From Archangium lansingense (GTDB taxonomy: Bacteria > Myxococcota > Myxococcia > Myxococcales > Myxococcaceae): a stretch of 64,000 bases of DNA. Made by a program: the position numbers and the translations under genes. Shown piece after piece: positions 42,048 through 51,153 of the stretch (position 1 is its first letter; each line of letters starts with the position of its first letter). The notes below the pieces were generated by a model, which was not told the origin of the DNA, searched no databases, and saw nothing but the letters and a program-made list of their open reading frames with translations. Location: positions 3,782,001-3,846,000 of the forward strand of contig NZ_JAPNKA010000001.1 of NCBI RefSeq assembly GCF_026626635.1, written 5' to 3'.

Positions 42048-43364
42048 ATGTCCCTCATTCGTACTGTGCATGGAAACGCCGGAAATGGGAGCATGGCCGC
42101 GGAGGTCTCCGCCGCCATGGCCAGGCCGTCTCGGCCCGCGGCTGTCAGCCACGGCGGCGGCGAGCCCTTGTCGGGCGGCTTGCTCCTGCTGTTGGCCGCG
42201 AGCGCCGGGCTGTCGGTGGCGTCGCTCTACTACAGCCAGCCGATGCTGGGGGTGATGGGAGGCAACCTCGGCGCCTCGGACACCGCGGTGGGCTTCGTCC
42301 CCACGCTCACCCAGCTGGGATACGCGCTGGGCATCCTGCTGCTGACGCCGCTCGGCGATCGCTTCGATCGGCGCCGCATCATCCTCACCAAGGCCGCTGT
42401 CCTGAGCGTGGCGCTGCTGCTGGGCGGCATCTCTCCGGGCATTGGTCTGCTGCTGGTGGTGAGCTTCGCCGTCGGCCTGGCGGCGACCATGGCGCAGGAC
42501 ATCGTGCCCGCTGCCGCGGCCCTGGCGCCCGAGATGCATCGTGGCAAGGTGGTTGGCACTGTGATGACCGGCCTGCTGCTCGGCATCCTGCTGTCTCGCG
42601 TCATCAGCGGCGTGGTCGCCGAGCACTTCGGCTGGCGCGCCATGTACATGATCGCCGCCGCCAGCGTGGCCCTGATTGGCGGAGTGGCCTGGCGCGGCCT
42701 GCCTCACTTCCGCCCGGCCAGCACGCTCACGTACGGCGCACTGCTCGGCTCGCTCGCCAGTCTATGGCGCAAGTATGGCGCTCTGCGCCGGGCCGCTCTG
42801 GCGCAGGGCCTGCTCTCGGTGGGCTTCAGCGCGTTCTGGTCCACCCTCGCCGTGATGCTGCATGGCGCACCGTTTCACCTGGGTAGCGGGGCCGCCGGTG
42901 CATTCGGCCTGGCTGGCGCGGCCGGGGCGTTGGGCGCGCCGGTGGCGGGCCGTATCGCGGATCGCTTCGGCCCCTCGGTGGTCACGCGCCTGGGTGCCGG
43001 ACTGACCGCCGTCTCGTTCGCCACGATGCTCGCCTCGCCGTGGCTCGAACCGGGCACCCGACTGGTGCTGATCGCCGCGAGCGCGATCGGCTTCGACCTC
43101 GGAGTCCAGATGACGTTGGTGGCGCATCAGACGATCGTCTTTGGCCTCGAGCCCGCCGCACGCAGCCGGCTCAACGCGATACTGTTCGCCTGCATGTTCA
43201 TCGGCATGTCCATTGGTGCGGCAGGTGGCAGTCTCGTGCTGGCCCAGTGGGGATGGGTGGCGGTGACGCTGCTAGCGACCGCCTCGGCTCTGGCGGCCTT
43301 GCTGGTCCGCCTCGTCCCGGGGGCTCGCATGGGGTCTGAGCAGGCCGAGCCCGCCATCCCCTAG
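42048..43364 (+). CDS. Major facilitator superfamily exporter
   Basis: A 438-residue protein; ATG 42048 with GGGGTGA upstream. After a 40-residue cytoplasmic tail there are about 12 hydrophobic helices. The MFS signature between helices 2 and 3 is present ('LTPLGDRFDRRRIILTKA'). The 'SLYYSQPMLGVMGGNLGASDTAVGFVPTLTQLGYALG' start places it in the YnfM/AraJ-like drug or sugar efflux group. Related transporters export small drugs or arabinose-like sugars. Expression is probably controlled by the divergent LysR. Confidence 0.87.
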   Translation: MSLIRTVHGNAGNGSMAAEVSAAMARPSRPAAVSHGGGEPLSGGLLLLLAASAGLSVASLYYSQPMLGVMGGNLGASDTAVGFVPTLTQLGYALGILLLTPLGDRFDRRRIILTKAAVLSVALLLGGISPGIGLLLVVSFAVGLAATMAQDIVPAAAALAPEMHRGKVVGTVMTGLLLGILLSRVISGVVAEHFGWRAMYMIAAASVALIGGVAWRGLPHFRPASTLTYGALLGSLASLWRKYGALRRAALAQGLLSVGFSAFWSTLAVMLHGAPFHLGSGAAGAFGLAGAAGALGAPVAGRIADRFGPSVVTRLGAGLTAVSFATMLASPWLEPGTRLVLIAASAIGFDLGVQMTLVAHQTIVFGLEPAARSRLNAILFACMFIGMSIGAAGGSLVLAQWGWVAVTLLATASALAALLVRLVPGARMGSEQAEPAIP

Positions 43365-43415
43365 CTGCGAAGGGATGGCGCATGGGCAGAGGCTGCCATG
43401 ACGTCGTGCCCGGTT

Positions 43416-44072
43416 CTACTTCACTCCGGGCGTGGAGTGTTTCCGCCGGTCTCCCTGTGGCCGAAGGTAGCCCAGGATGAGCGCACTCAGCTCCTCCACG
43501 AACTCGGGGGTTCCAATCAACTCGGGCCGCTCGACGACCACAGCCCAGACCGCGCTGCGCAGGGCCCGGATGATGATGAAGACGACCAACCCCAGGTTGC
43601 GCGGACGCTCGAACTCCAGGTTCTGTGCGAGCACGATCTGCACGAGTGACTCCACGCGTGCCTCGATCTCCTGGACGACCTGAAGACGGCCGATGCGAGG
43701 CGCCTGCTCCAGGAGGACCCGCTGAAGGCGCGGATTCACCCCGTAGAACTCCACCAGGGCCCGCACCAGCTCACGCACTTCCTGCTCGAGATCCGTGATC
43801 GGGTGTGGCGCCAGCTTGTCGGCGAGCACCTCCAGGGCACGCTGGTGGAACCGCTCGAGCAGCATGGCGACCAGCGCCTCCTTGCTCGGGAAGTACTGGT
43901 AGAGCGAACCGATGCTCACACCCGCCCGTTCGGCGACCGCCTTGGTGGTGGTCCCTTCGTAGCCGGAGGTGACCAGAACGTGAGCCGCCGCCTCCAGGAT
44001 CGTCTCCACCGTCGCCTTCGCCCGCTCCTGGCGTGGCCGTTTCCGAGGGGCGGACCGGTTGCGCGCACTCAT
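43416..44072 (-). CDS. TetR family transcriptional regulator (BM3R1-like position)
   Basis: A 218-residue protein with a basic N-terminus (RNRSAPRKRPRQER), then a TetR HTH 'TVETILEAAAHVLVTSGYEGTTTKAVAERAGVSIGSLYQYFPSKEAL' and a helical ligand domain ('FYGVNPRLQRVLLEQAPRIGRLQVVQEIEARV'). It is divergent from the CYP102-like P450 with a 90-base gap. In Bacillus megaterium the TetR-type repressor BM3R1 similarly controls P450-BM3 and responds to fatty acids. The same role here is inference from context. Confidence 0.85.
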   Translation of the reverse strand: MSARNRSAPRKRPRQERAKATVETILEAAAHVLVTSGYEGTTTKAVAERAGVSIGSLYQYFPSKEALVAMLLERFHQRALEVLADKLAPHPITDLEQEVRELVRALVEFYGVNPRLQRVLLEQAPRIGRLQVVQEIEARVESLVQIVLAQNLEFERPRNLGLVVFIIIRALRSAVWAVVVERPELIGTPEFVEELSALILGYLRPQGDRRKHSTPGVK

Positions 44073-44102
44073 GTCACCGCGTCTCCAAAAACTGAGCCAG
44101 AT

Positions 44103-44113
44103 GCGAATTTCGC
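44103..44113. promoter_or_regulatory. Short palindrome in the TetR/CYP102 gap
   Basis: GCGAA-T-TTCGC, a 5-base inverted repeat, lies between the divergent TetR (44072) and P450 (44163) starts. It is a weak candidate for the repressor site; no long BM3R1-like box was recognised. Confidence 0.3.
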
Positions 44114-44162
44114 TCTCGCCAGCGGTTCACTATTCATGGGCTCGGACTTCCACTGACTTCCC

Positions 44163-47100
44163 ATGAGCAAACCCACCCTGTCCATGAACATCCCCCAGCC
44201 GCGCCCTCGCCCCATCCTGGGTAACGCGCCTGATGTAGGCTTCGAAACACCCCTGCAGAACATGATGAAGCTCGCACGCGAGTTCGGGCCCATCTTCCGG
44301 CTGTCGTTCCCGGGGGGAGCGTCCATCCAGCTGATCAGCTCGTACGAGCTGGTGGCGGACGCCTGTGACGAGACGCGCTTCGAGAAGATGGTGACCCAGG
44401 CGCTCATGCACCTCCGCGAGTTGGGAGGCGAAGGCCTCTTCACCGTGGGGTCGGAGGACCCCAAGTGGGGCAAGGCCCACCGCCTGTTGATGCCCGCCTT
44501 CAGCCCCGCGGCCATGCGCAACTACCACGACGGCATGCTCGACGTGGCCGACCAGATGCTCACCCGCTGGGCGCGCTTCGGTCCCGAGACGGACATCCAT
44601 GTGTCCGACGACATGACGCGGCTCACACTCGACACCATCGCGTTGTGCGGCTTCTCCTTCCGATTCAACTCCTTCTACCAGACCCAGCTGCACCCCTTCA
44701 TCGATTCCATGGTGCGCGCCCTGGAGGAGGCGGGTAATCGCACCCGGCGCCTGCCGGTGCAGACGCAGCTCATGGTGCGCACCCGGCGCCAGTTCGAGGC
44801 CGACACCGGCTATCTGCGCGAGCTGACGCAACAGCTCATCGAGAAGCGCCGTGCGCTAGGGCCCGACGAGGCCCCACGCGACATCCTGAGCCTCATGCTC
44901 GAGGCGACGGATCCGCTCTCGGGCGAGAGGCTGGATGACGACAACATCCGCGACCAGCTCGTGACCTTCCTCATCGCGGGCCATGAGACGACGAGCGGCC
45001 TGTTGTCCTTCGCCCTCTACTTCATGCTGCACCATCCCGAGGTGCTCCAGAAGGCCCAGGCCGAGGTGGACCGGGTCTTCGGCGCGGAGGCGCCGCGCTT
45101 CGAGCAGGTCTCCCAGTTGCAGTACATCGATCAGATTCTCCGCGAGACGCTGCGCCTGTGGCCCACCGCGCCCGCCTTCAGCCTGCACGCCCGGGCGCAC
45201 AACACCCTGCTGGGAGGGCGCTACCCCGTCGGGCCCGACGATGCGCTCCTGGTGCTCATCCCCATGCTGCACCGCGACCCGGCCGTGTGGAAGGACCCCG
45301 AGCGCTTCGACCCGGAGCGCTTTGCCCCCGAGGTGCGCGACAGCATCCCGCAGCACGCGTGGAAGCCCTTTGGGAACGGGATGCGCGCGTGCATCGGCCG
45401 GGCCTTCGCGATCCAGGAGGCCACGCTCGTGCTCGGCATGATCCTGCAGCGCTTCCATCTCTCCGAGCCCGAGCCGTACGAGCTCCGCATCCGCGAGACG
45501 CTCACGCTCAAGCCCGATGGACTCAAGCTCCGCGTTCGCGAGCGCAAGCCCGCCTCTCGTCCACTCGCGGCCCGGCCCACGCCCCGCCCTGTGGCGCCCG
45601 TGTCCCAGCCGCCGGAGAAGACGGCCGCGCATGGTACGTCCCTGCTGCTGCTCTACGGCTCCAACTCAGGTGCCTCCGAGGCGTTCGCCCGGCGCATCGC
45701 GAGTGATGGGCTCGCACGCGGCTACTCGGCGAAGGTGGCGCCACTGGATGAGGCCACCGGAAAGCTGCCCAAGGAGGGGGCGGTCATCATCGTGACGGCG
45801 TCCTACAACGGAAAGCCGCCGGACAACGCGCGCGCGTTCCACACCTGGGTCTCCCACCTCTCCGAGGGCTCGCTGAAGGGCGTGCGCTACGCCGTGTTCG
45901 GCTGCGGCAACCGGGACTGGGGTGAAACCTACCAGGCGGTCCCCAGGCTAATCGACGAGCGGCTGAGCGCCGCGGGAGCCCAGCGGCTCCTCGCGCGCGG
46001 CGAGGCGGATGCGCGGGCGGACTTCTTCGGGGAGTTCGAGCACTGGTACGCCCCTTTCTGGGAGGGAGTGGGCACGGCGCTCGGCGTGTCCTCGCGCGAG
46101 GTGGCTTCCGGTCCTCTCTTCACGGTGGAGGTGGTGCCGTCGGCCAGCGTGGAACTGGTGAGACAGAACAAGCTCGAGCTGGCGACGCTGGTGGAGAACC
46201 GCGAGCTCGTCGACATGACGTCGCCGTTCGGGCGCTCCAAGCGGCACCTCGTGTTCAAGCTGCCCGAGGGCGTGACGTACGCGGCGGGCGATTACCTCGC
46301 CGTGCTGCCGGAGAATCATCCGGAGCTCGTGGAGCGAGCCGCGCGCCGTTTCGGGGTACGCACGGATGCCGCCGTCGTGCTGCGCTCGACCCGAGGCGAT
46401 CAGGCCTCCTCGCTCCCCACGGGCAGGCCCCTGTCGGTGCAGGAGCTGCTGGGTCGGCACGTGGAGCTGTCGGCCCCCGCCACGCGCAAGGACCTGGAGC
46501 GGCTGGCGGAGAAGAACCCGTGCCCGCCGCACGCGATGCACCTGGCCGCGCTGGCTCAGGACGCCGGACGGTACAAGAAGGAGATCCTCGACAAGCGCGT
46601 GAGCGTGCTGGACCTGCTGGAGCAGTACGACTCGTGCATCCTGTCCTTCGGAGACTTCCTCGAGTTGCTGCCAGCCATGCGCGTGCGGCAGTACTCGGTG
46701 TCCTCGTCTCCCCTGGCGGATCCCACGCAATGCACGTTGACGGTGGCGGTGGTGGACGCGCAGGCCTGGTCCGGCCAGGGCCGTTTCCACGGCACGTGCT
46801 CGAGCTACCTCGCACGGCTGCGCCCCGGGCAGCAGGCAGCGGTCGCGGTACGCACACCGAACGTGCCCTTCCACCCGCCCGCCTCGAACGCGACGCCCAT
46901 TGTCCTGGTGGGCGCGGGCACGGGACTGGCGCCCTTCCGGGGCTTCCTCCAGGAGCGAGCCCTGCGCCACGCGAGAGGAGAGTCGGCCGGGCCGTCGTTG
47001 CTCTTCTTCGGCTGCGACCACCCGGACGTGGACTTCCTCTACCGGGAGGAGTTGGCGAAGTGGGAGCAGGAGGGCGCGGTGAAGGTGCTGCCTGCCTTCT

Positions 47101-47351
47101 TCCGCCAACCCGACGGTGACGTGACCTTCGTACAGCACCGGCTCTGGAAGGAACGTGAGCGGGTGAAGGCGCTGCTCGACCAGGGAGCCCTGTTCTTCAT
47201 CTGCGGGGATGGCCAGCACATGGCGCCCGCGGTCCGGGAGACGCTCGCGCGGATCCACCAAGAGGCCGTGGGCTGCTCCGCGGAGGAAACCACGGGATGG
47301 CTCGCGGACATGGAAAAGCAGGGCCGGCTGGTCTCCGACGTCTTCACGTGA
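44163..47351 (+). CDS. Self-sufficient cytochrome P450-P450 reductase fusion (CYP102/P450-BM3 family)
   Basis: A 1062-residue protein, close to the 1049 of P450-BM3. Heme domain: I-helix 'AGHETTSG' (272-279), ExxR 'ETLR' (328-331) and heme loop 'FGNGMRACIGRA' with Cys410. A linker follows, then FMN flavodoxin ('LLYGSNSGASEAFAR', 'VTASYNGKPPDNA', 'VFGCGNRDW') and an FAD/NADPH domain ('RQYSVSSSP', 'VGAGTGLAPFRGF', 'FFICGDGQHMAPAV', 'DVFT' end). It should hydroxylate fatty-acid-like substrates in the cytosol using NADPH without partner proteins. The BM3 Phe87 equivalent is kept (Phe93), but the Arg47/Tyr51 carboxylate-anchoring region is replaced by 'GGASIQLI'. Confidence 0.95.
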   Translation: MSKPTLSMNIPQPRPRPILGNAPDVGFETPLQNMMKLAREFGPIFRLSFPGGASIQLISSYELVADACDETRFEKMVTQALMHLRELGGEGLFTVGSEDPKWGKAHRLLMPAFSPAAMRNYHDGMLDVADQMLTRWARFGPETDIHVSDDMTRLTLDTIALCGFSFRFNSFYQTQLHPFIDSMVRALEEAGNRTRRLPVQTQLMVRTRRQFEADTGYLRELTQQLIEKRRALGPDEAPRDILSLMLEATDPLSGERLDDDNIRDQLVTFLIAGHETTSGLLSFALYFMLHHPEVLQKAQAEVDRVFGAEAPRFEQVSQLQYIDQILRETLRLWPTAPAFSLHARAHNTLLGGRYPVGPDDALLVLIPMLHRDPAVWKDPERFDPERFAPEVRDSIPQHAWKPFGNGMRACIGRAFAIQEATLVLGMILQRFHLSEPEPYELRIRETLTLKPDGLKLRVRERKPASRPLAARPTPRPVAPVSQPPEKTAAHGTSLLLLYGSNSGASEAFARRIASDGLARGYSAKVAPLDEATGKLPKEGAVIIVTASYNGKPPDNARAFHTWVSHLSEGSLKGVRYAVFGCGNRDWGETYQAVPRLIDERLSAAGAQRLLARGEADARADFFGEFEHWYAPFWEGVGTALGVSSREVASGPLFTVEVVPSASVELVRQNKLELATLVENRELVDMTSPFGRSKRHLVFKLPEGVTYAAGDYLAVLPENHPELVERAARRFGVRTDAAVVLRSTRGDQASSLPTGRPLSVQELLGRHVELSAPATRKDLERLAEKNPCPPHAMHLAALAQDAGRYKKEILDKRVSVLDLLEQYDSCILSFGDFLELLPAMRVRQYSVSSSPLADPTQCTLTVAVVDAQAWSGQGRFHGTCSSYLARLRPGQQAAVAVRTPNVPFHPPASNATPIVLVGAGTGLAPFRGFLQERALRHARGESAGPSLLFFGCDHPDVDFLYREELAKWEQEGAVKVLPAFFRQPDGDVTFVQHRLWKERERVKALLDQGALFFICGDGQHMAPAVRETLARIHQEAVGCSAEETTGWLADMEKQGRLVSDVFT

Positions 47352-47360
47352 TCCGCGAAG

Positions 47361-47397
47361 TTGACAGGTGCCTGTCAAAATGACAGAAACCTGTCAT
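47361..47397. promoter_or_regulatory. Twin palindromes at the marR start, probable MarR operators
   Basis: TTGACAGG-TG-CCTGTCAA (47361-47378) and ATGACAG-AAAC-CTGTCAT (47380-47397) share the TGACAG half-site. Their centres are 19 bases apart. The second ends at the base before ATG 47398. Binding would cover promoter and translation start. Confidence 0.75.
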
Positions 47398-47844
47398 ATG
47401 GGCAAGCCAACCGAGGAAGGGGAGGCCTTCACCGAGTTGCTCCTCGAGGTCTTTCGCGTCAATGGGTTGCTGCTGGAGGCGGGTGACCGCCTGACGGAGC
47501 CCTTCGGGCTCAGCAGTGCGCGCTGGCAGGTGCTTGGCGTGGTGGATCACGGTGATGTCCCGGTGGCGGACATTGCCCGGACCATGGGGCTCACCCGCCA
47601 GAGCGTGCAGCAGACAGCGGATGCCCTGGAGAAGGACGGGTTCATCGAGTACCTCGAGAACCCGCGCCACCGCCGCGCGAAGCTCGTGTCGATGACTCCT
47701 CGGGGACGCGAGGCATTGCGCGCGGTGGAGGCACGCCATGCCACCTGGGCGAACCGGCTCGGAGGGAAGGTGACGCTTCGACACCTGCGGGCGGCCCTCG
47801 AGGGCTTGCGTCAGACGAGGCAGCGCCTCGAGGAGGATGTATGA
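47398..47844 (+). CDS. MarR family transcriptional regulator
   Basis: A 148-residue winged-helix regulator: 'AFTELLLEVFRVNGLLLEAGDRLTEPFGLSSARWQVL', recognition helix 'TRQSVQQTADALEKDGFIEYLENP', and wing 'PRHRRAKLVSMTPRG' with the D/N-x-R-x-R type signature. The frame also opens at GTG 47368 and ATG 47380, but those starts lie inside the twin palindromes, so ATG 47398 is listed; no strong ribosome-binding site decides between them. Its stop overlaps the start of the VOC gene (ATGA), so the two are translationally coupled. Confidence 0.83.
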   Translation: MGKPTEEGEAFTELLLEVFRVNGLLLEAGDRLTEPFGLSSARWQVLGVVDHGDVPVADIARTMGLTRQSVQQTADALEKDGFIEYLENPRHRRAKLVSMTPRGREALRAVEARHATWANRLGGKVTLRHLRAALEGLRQTRQRLEEDV

Positions 47845-48545
47845 CGACAGCCGAGACGACCATTCCCATTCTTCCCTGCGTCGCCATCAACGAGACGTTG
47901 GCCTTCTACGAGGCCCTGGGCTTCGACGTCACGTACCGGCAGGCCTCGCCGAACGTCTACGCGGTGGTCCGCCGGGGCGGCGTCGAGCTGCACTTCTTCG
48001 TGCTCAAGGGGCTGGATCCGGATGCGTCGTACAGCACGTGCCTGGTGGTGGTGCCAGAGGTGGAGTCTCTGCACCAGGCCTTCGCCGAGGGACTGAAGCG
48101 CGCCTACGGAAAGCTTCCCCACTCGGGCCGTCCGCGGCTCGCGCGGTTGCGTAAGGGGCAGCCCCGGTTCAACGTGGTGGACCCGGCGGGCAACTGGATT
48201 CGATTCGTCAAGCGGGAGGCGCCCGCCGCCGTGTCCGAAGAGGGCTCTCGGTCGCGGCTGGCAAAGGCGCTCGACGCTGCCGCTCACCTGCGCGACTTCA
48301 AGGGAGATCTCGAAGCGGCGGCCAAGGTGCTCGACGTGGCGCTTGCACGCCAGGAGCCCTCCAGCGAGGAGGACCGGGTCCGGGCGCTCGCTGCCCGTGC
48401 CGAGCTGGCCGTGGATTTGGGTGACAAGGAGCGCGCGAGCGCCGCGCTCACCGAACTGCGGCAACGCCCCTTGTCCGACGAGGCTCGAGCGCGGCTCCAG
48501 GAGGACCTGCGAGCCGCGGACGAGGCCGAACGGGCACTGCGGTAG
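47841..48545 (+). CDS. VOC (glyoxalase/bleomycin-resistance-like) protein with helical C-terminal extension
   Basis: A 234-residue protein. Residues about 8-128 form a VOC domain ('ILPCVAINETLAFYEALGFDVTYRQ', 'GVELHFFVLKGLD', 'RFNVVDPAGNWIRFVKRE') of the type found in bleomycin-binding and glyoxalase proteins. Residues about 140-234 are a Glu/Arg/Ala-rich helical extension resembling one or two TPR hairpins, unusual for simple resistance proteins. It overlaps the upstream marR by 4 bases. The pair resembles a drug- or electrophile-response operon; the ligand is unknown. Confidence 0.8.
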   Translation: MTTAETTIPILPCVAINETLAFYEALGFDVTYRQASPNVYAVVRRGGVELHFFVLKGLDPDASYSTCLVVVPEVESLHQAFAEGLKRAYGKLPHSGRPRLARLRKGQPRFNVVDPAGNWIRFVKREAPAAVSEEGSRSRLAKALDAAAHLRDFKGDLEAAAKVLDVALARQEPSSEEDRVRALAARAELAVDLGDKERASAALTELRQRPLSDEARARLQEDLRAADEAERALR

Positions 48546-48569
48546 CGCACCCGAGTCTTGGCCTTCAGC

Positions 48570-49838
48570 CTAGCTGTCCCAGACGAGCTCCAGCTTCTTC
48601 AGCGCACGGAAGAAGAAGCTGGGCTCGTACTCGGGGATGAAGCCGGGCGCGAGGCGCAGGTGGGGCAGCCGCTCGCGGAGCACCTCGAAGGCGACGCGGG
48701 CCTCGAGGCGGGCCAGGGGCGCACCAATGCAGAAGTGGATGCCCCAGCCAAAGCCGATGTGTCGGCTCACTTGCGGACGATGGACGTTGAAGGTCTCCGG
48801 GTCTGCGAACGCTCGCTCATCGCGGTTGCCCGCGCCGTAGACGATGTTCAGGCGCGCACCTTGGGGGAGCTCGACTCCGCCCAGCTCGGTGGCTTCCTTG
48901 GTGACGCGGGGCTCCATCTGCACCGGCGAGGTAAAGCGCACGGTCTCCTCGATGGCCGCCTCGAGCAGCTTCGGGTCATCCCGTACCGCCTGCCATTGCT
49001 CGGGGTTCCGCAACAGGTTGTACAGCAGGCTGCTGATGAGGCTCGTTGTCGTCTCGTGGCCCGCGCTCAGCAGAATCATCATCTGTGAAATCATCTCCGC
49101 GGTCGTGAAGGGATGCTCGCCGTCCGCCCGGGCTTGGACGAGCGCCGTCGTCAGGTCTCCGGTGGGATGGGCGGCACGGTCCGCGAGCAGGCCAGCGTAG
49201 TAGTTCTGGTAGTCGACGCAGCTTTGGGCCGCGGCACGCTGACCCTCCAATGGCGTCTGCGGGCTGAAGAGCGTCATCCAGGTGTCGTGCCACTGCTTGA
49301 CGCGGCGCATGTCCTCACGTGGCACGCCCAGCAGGTCGGCAATCACGGTCATGGGCAGGGGATGGGCCAGGGCCTCCACCAGGTCGACGTGACCCTGACG
49401 GGCGAACTGCTCGACGAGGCCCTCGGTCAACGTCCGGATGCCCGCTTCCATCTCCGCGACACGCTGGGCGGTGAAGGCCTTGCTGAACAGCGCACGCACG
49501 CGGGTATGGCCCGGCGGGTCGTTGTTGAACAAGCCCGGCGCGAGGGGGTAGTGGCCCGTTGCGAGCACGGCCTCGATCTCCGCGGGCAGGACCACCGGGT
49601 TGTCCAGGTTGTGGAGCGAGGAGAAGAGGGTCGGACTCTTCAGGACACGGCTGATCAGCTCATGGCTCGTCACGAGCCAGGCGTTGAACTGCGGGCAATA
49701 GGCGACGGGAGCCTCGCTCCGTGCACGGGCATAGAAGGGGTAGGGGTTGTTCTGGAAGGCGGGATCGAACGGGTTGTAGCCCTGACCAATGGCCGCGGTG
49801 GGGTGGACGGCGGGCGCGTCTAGTGGCGCAGCGCTCAT
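48570..49838 (-). CDS. Cytochrome P450 (class I bacterial type)
   Basis: A 422-residue P450; ATG 49838 with AAGGAG 7 bases upstream. I-helix oxygen-activation motif 'LLSAGHETTTSL', ExxR in 'IEETVRF', 'GAGNRDERAFADPETFNVHR' and heme loop 'FGWGIHFCIGAPLARLEA' are typical of CYP107-like soluble bacterial enzymes that oxidise secondary metabolites or xenobiotics. It needs separate ferredoxin and reductase partners, none of which lie in this window. No biosynthetic cluster is evident beside it. Confidence 0.92.
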   Translation of the reverse strand: MSAAPLDAPAVHPTAAIGQGYNPFDPAFQNNPYPFYARARSEAPVAYCPQFNAWLVTSHELISRVLKSPTLFSSLHNLDNPVVLPAEIEAVLATGHYPLAPGLFNNDPPGHTRVRALFSKAFTAQRVAEMEAGIRTLTEGLVEQFARQGHVDLVEALAHPLPMTVIADLLGVPREDMRRVKQWHDTWMTLFSPQTPLEGQRAAAQSCVDYQNYYAGLLADRAAHPTGDLTTALVQARADGEHPFTTAEMISQMMILLSAGHETTTSLISSLLYNLLRNPEQWQAVRDDPKLLEAAIEETVRFTSPVQMEPRVTKEATELGGVELPQGARLNIVYGAGNRDERAFADPETFNVHRPQVSRHIGFGWGIHFCIGAPLARLEARVAFEVLRERLPHLRLAPGFIPEYEPSFFFRALKKLELVWDS

Positions 49839-50155
49839 ACCTGGTCTCCTTGGGGGCGGTGGAAGTTGCCGCCGGGTGGGAGACCCATCGTAGGGCTTTG
49901 TCAAACCTGAGGCGCATGTCGAGGTGCACGGAGTCGTCGAGAGAATCGAGGTTTATCGGGCGCGGGGTTGCTGTGCAGCGAGGCCCGATTTCTTCACCCA
50001 CAGTGTTTCTCCGTTCCTCGCTCCTGCTCTGACCCTGGCCGAGCGGCTCGCTGTGTACCGCGAGCACGGGCACCTGCTGGGTGAGGGCGAGTTGGATACC
50101 TCCCTGGGCCGGCGTTGGCTGGACAAGCAGGCCAGAGGGGCTGTCGCATCAGCTC
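49839..50155. other. Intergenic region with a possible short gene remnant
   Basis: About 317 bases separate the P450 start from the first M57 peptidase stop. On the plus strand around 50030-50145 there is a short open stretch encoding an amphipathic 'AERLAVYREHGHLLGEG' type peptide that looks codon-biased like real coding. It has no start context and runs into antisense of the peptidase. I cannot assign it. Confidence 0.3.
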
Positions 50156-50923
50156 TCAGTAGATGTACTGCAACCCGGTGATGTCAGAGCTGGTGAACTC
50201 GCCGTTTGTATCAGGCGGGTAGCAGCTGTTCATGATCGAGCCCCCCGGTGTAGGCGTCGGGGTCCCAGGGATGAGAATGGCACCCACGCCTGCGGTTCCT
50301 TCGTTGGTGGCGGCGCCGCCGCAGCTGATGGACCGGTTGTAGTAGTCCGAATGGCGGAGACCGATGGTGTGGCCAATCTCGTGGGTGATGACGTGCTCGT
50401 TCACGTCAACGTTGTAGCTGTTCAGGCCGGTGCCGATGTTGATGGTGCCGTAGGGCTTGCCGCCCGAGGGGAAGCCCGCGGAGCCACCGGTGCCGGCCAT
50501 GGTCGTCGCGGTGATGTTCGCGCTGCATCCGGTGGATGGGCCTCGCATGAAGGTGATGCGGAGCCCCAGGGCGTTGTAGTTGGCGATGGCCATATCGAGG
50601 CCCTGGCTGAGGCGGGTGTAGCTGTTGAACGAGGAGGTGGGATTGATGCAGATCTTCGTCACGCTGGTGCTGACGAGATTGGTCGTGTAGACCAGCTCTT
50701 TGCTCGACTCGCCGCGCTGCAGCATCTCCCTGGAGGCTTCGAGGGTCACGTGAGCGTCGTTCCCCACGTACACGGCATCCTCGACAACCCTGATGTCGTC
50801 GGCCGGAATGCCGGACTCGATCAGGTTGGAGATGATCTCCTGGTTCTCGACCTGGGGGTCGGTACCGCAGCCAGCCAGTAACGCGCCACAGCTCACCACG
50901 AAGACTGCCGCTCTCTTGAACAT
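50156..50923 (-). CDS. M57 HEIGH-motif metallopeptidase lipoprotein 1
   Basis: A 255-residue protein; ATG 50923 follows AGGGAA. Lipobox LAGC (Cys19). Residues about 25-70 are a prodomain-like region ('NQEIISNLIESGIPADDIRVVEDAVYVGNDAHV' pattern, in two halves). The catalytic part has 'HEIGHTIGLRH' at 181-191, a metzincin-type HExxHxxGxxH zinc motif, followed by 'GGSIMNSC', the expected Met-turn. Several cysteines (92, 133, 201, 233) could form disulfides. M57 peptidases are secreted, self-processing zinc peptidases characteristic of myxobacteria. It is the most divergent of four copies here and has a different upstream region. Confidence 0.88.
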   Translation of the reverse strand: MFKRAAVFVVSCGALLAGCGTDPQVENQEIISNLIESGIPADDIRVVEDAVYVGNDAHVTLEASREMLQRGESSKELVYTTNLVSTSVTKICINPTSSFNSYTRLSQGLDMAIANYNALGLRITFMRGPSTGCSANITATTMAGTGGSAGFPSGGKPYGTINIGTGLNSYNVDVNEHVITHEIGHTIGLRHSDYYNRSISCGGAATNEGTAGVGAILIPGTPTPTPGGSIMNSCYPPDTNGEFTSSDITGLQYIY

Positions 50924-51153
50924 GTTCGTTTCCCTCGAGTCCTGAAGCGGTTCTTCCCACGGTCCCGGCATGGGATCCGTCGGGGCGGACGACAGACTCT
51001 AGGGCATTCTACCTGTCAGCCATATCCAATTCGGATTAACCAATAAAACTGGAAATATCCGTGGGAAGCTGTTCCAGCAATAACCGCGTCTCCGCGAGGT
51101 CGGTCGCCGTTGAGGGGGAGGGTGCCCCCCTCTCTGACCAACCGGCACAGGGA

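Noticed and set aside
49924..50181. 85-codon plus-strand frame between the P450 and M57-1
   Set aside because: The middle part looks coding-like, but it has no ribosome-binding site, no recognised family and ends antisense in M57-1; kept only as a possible remnant.
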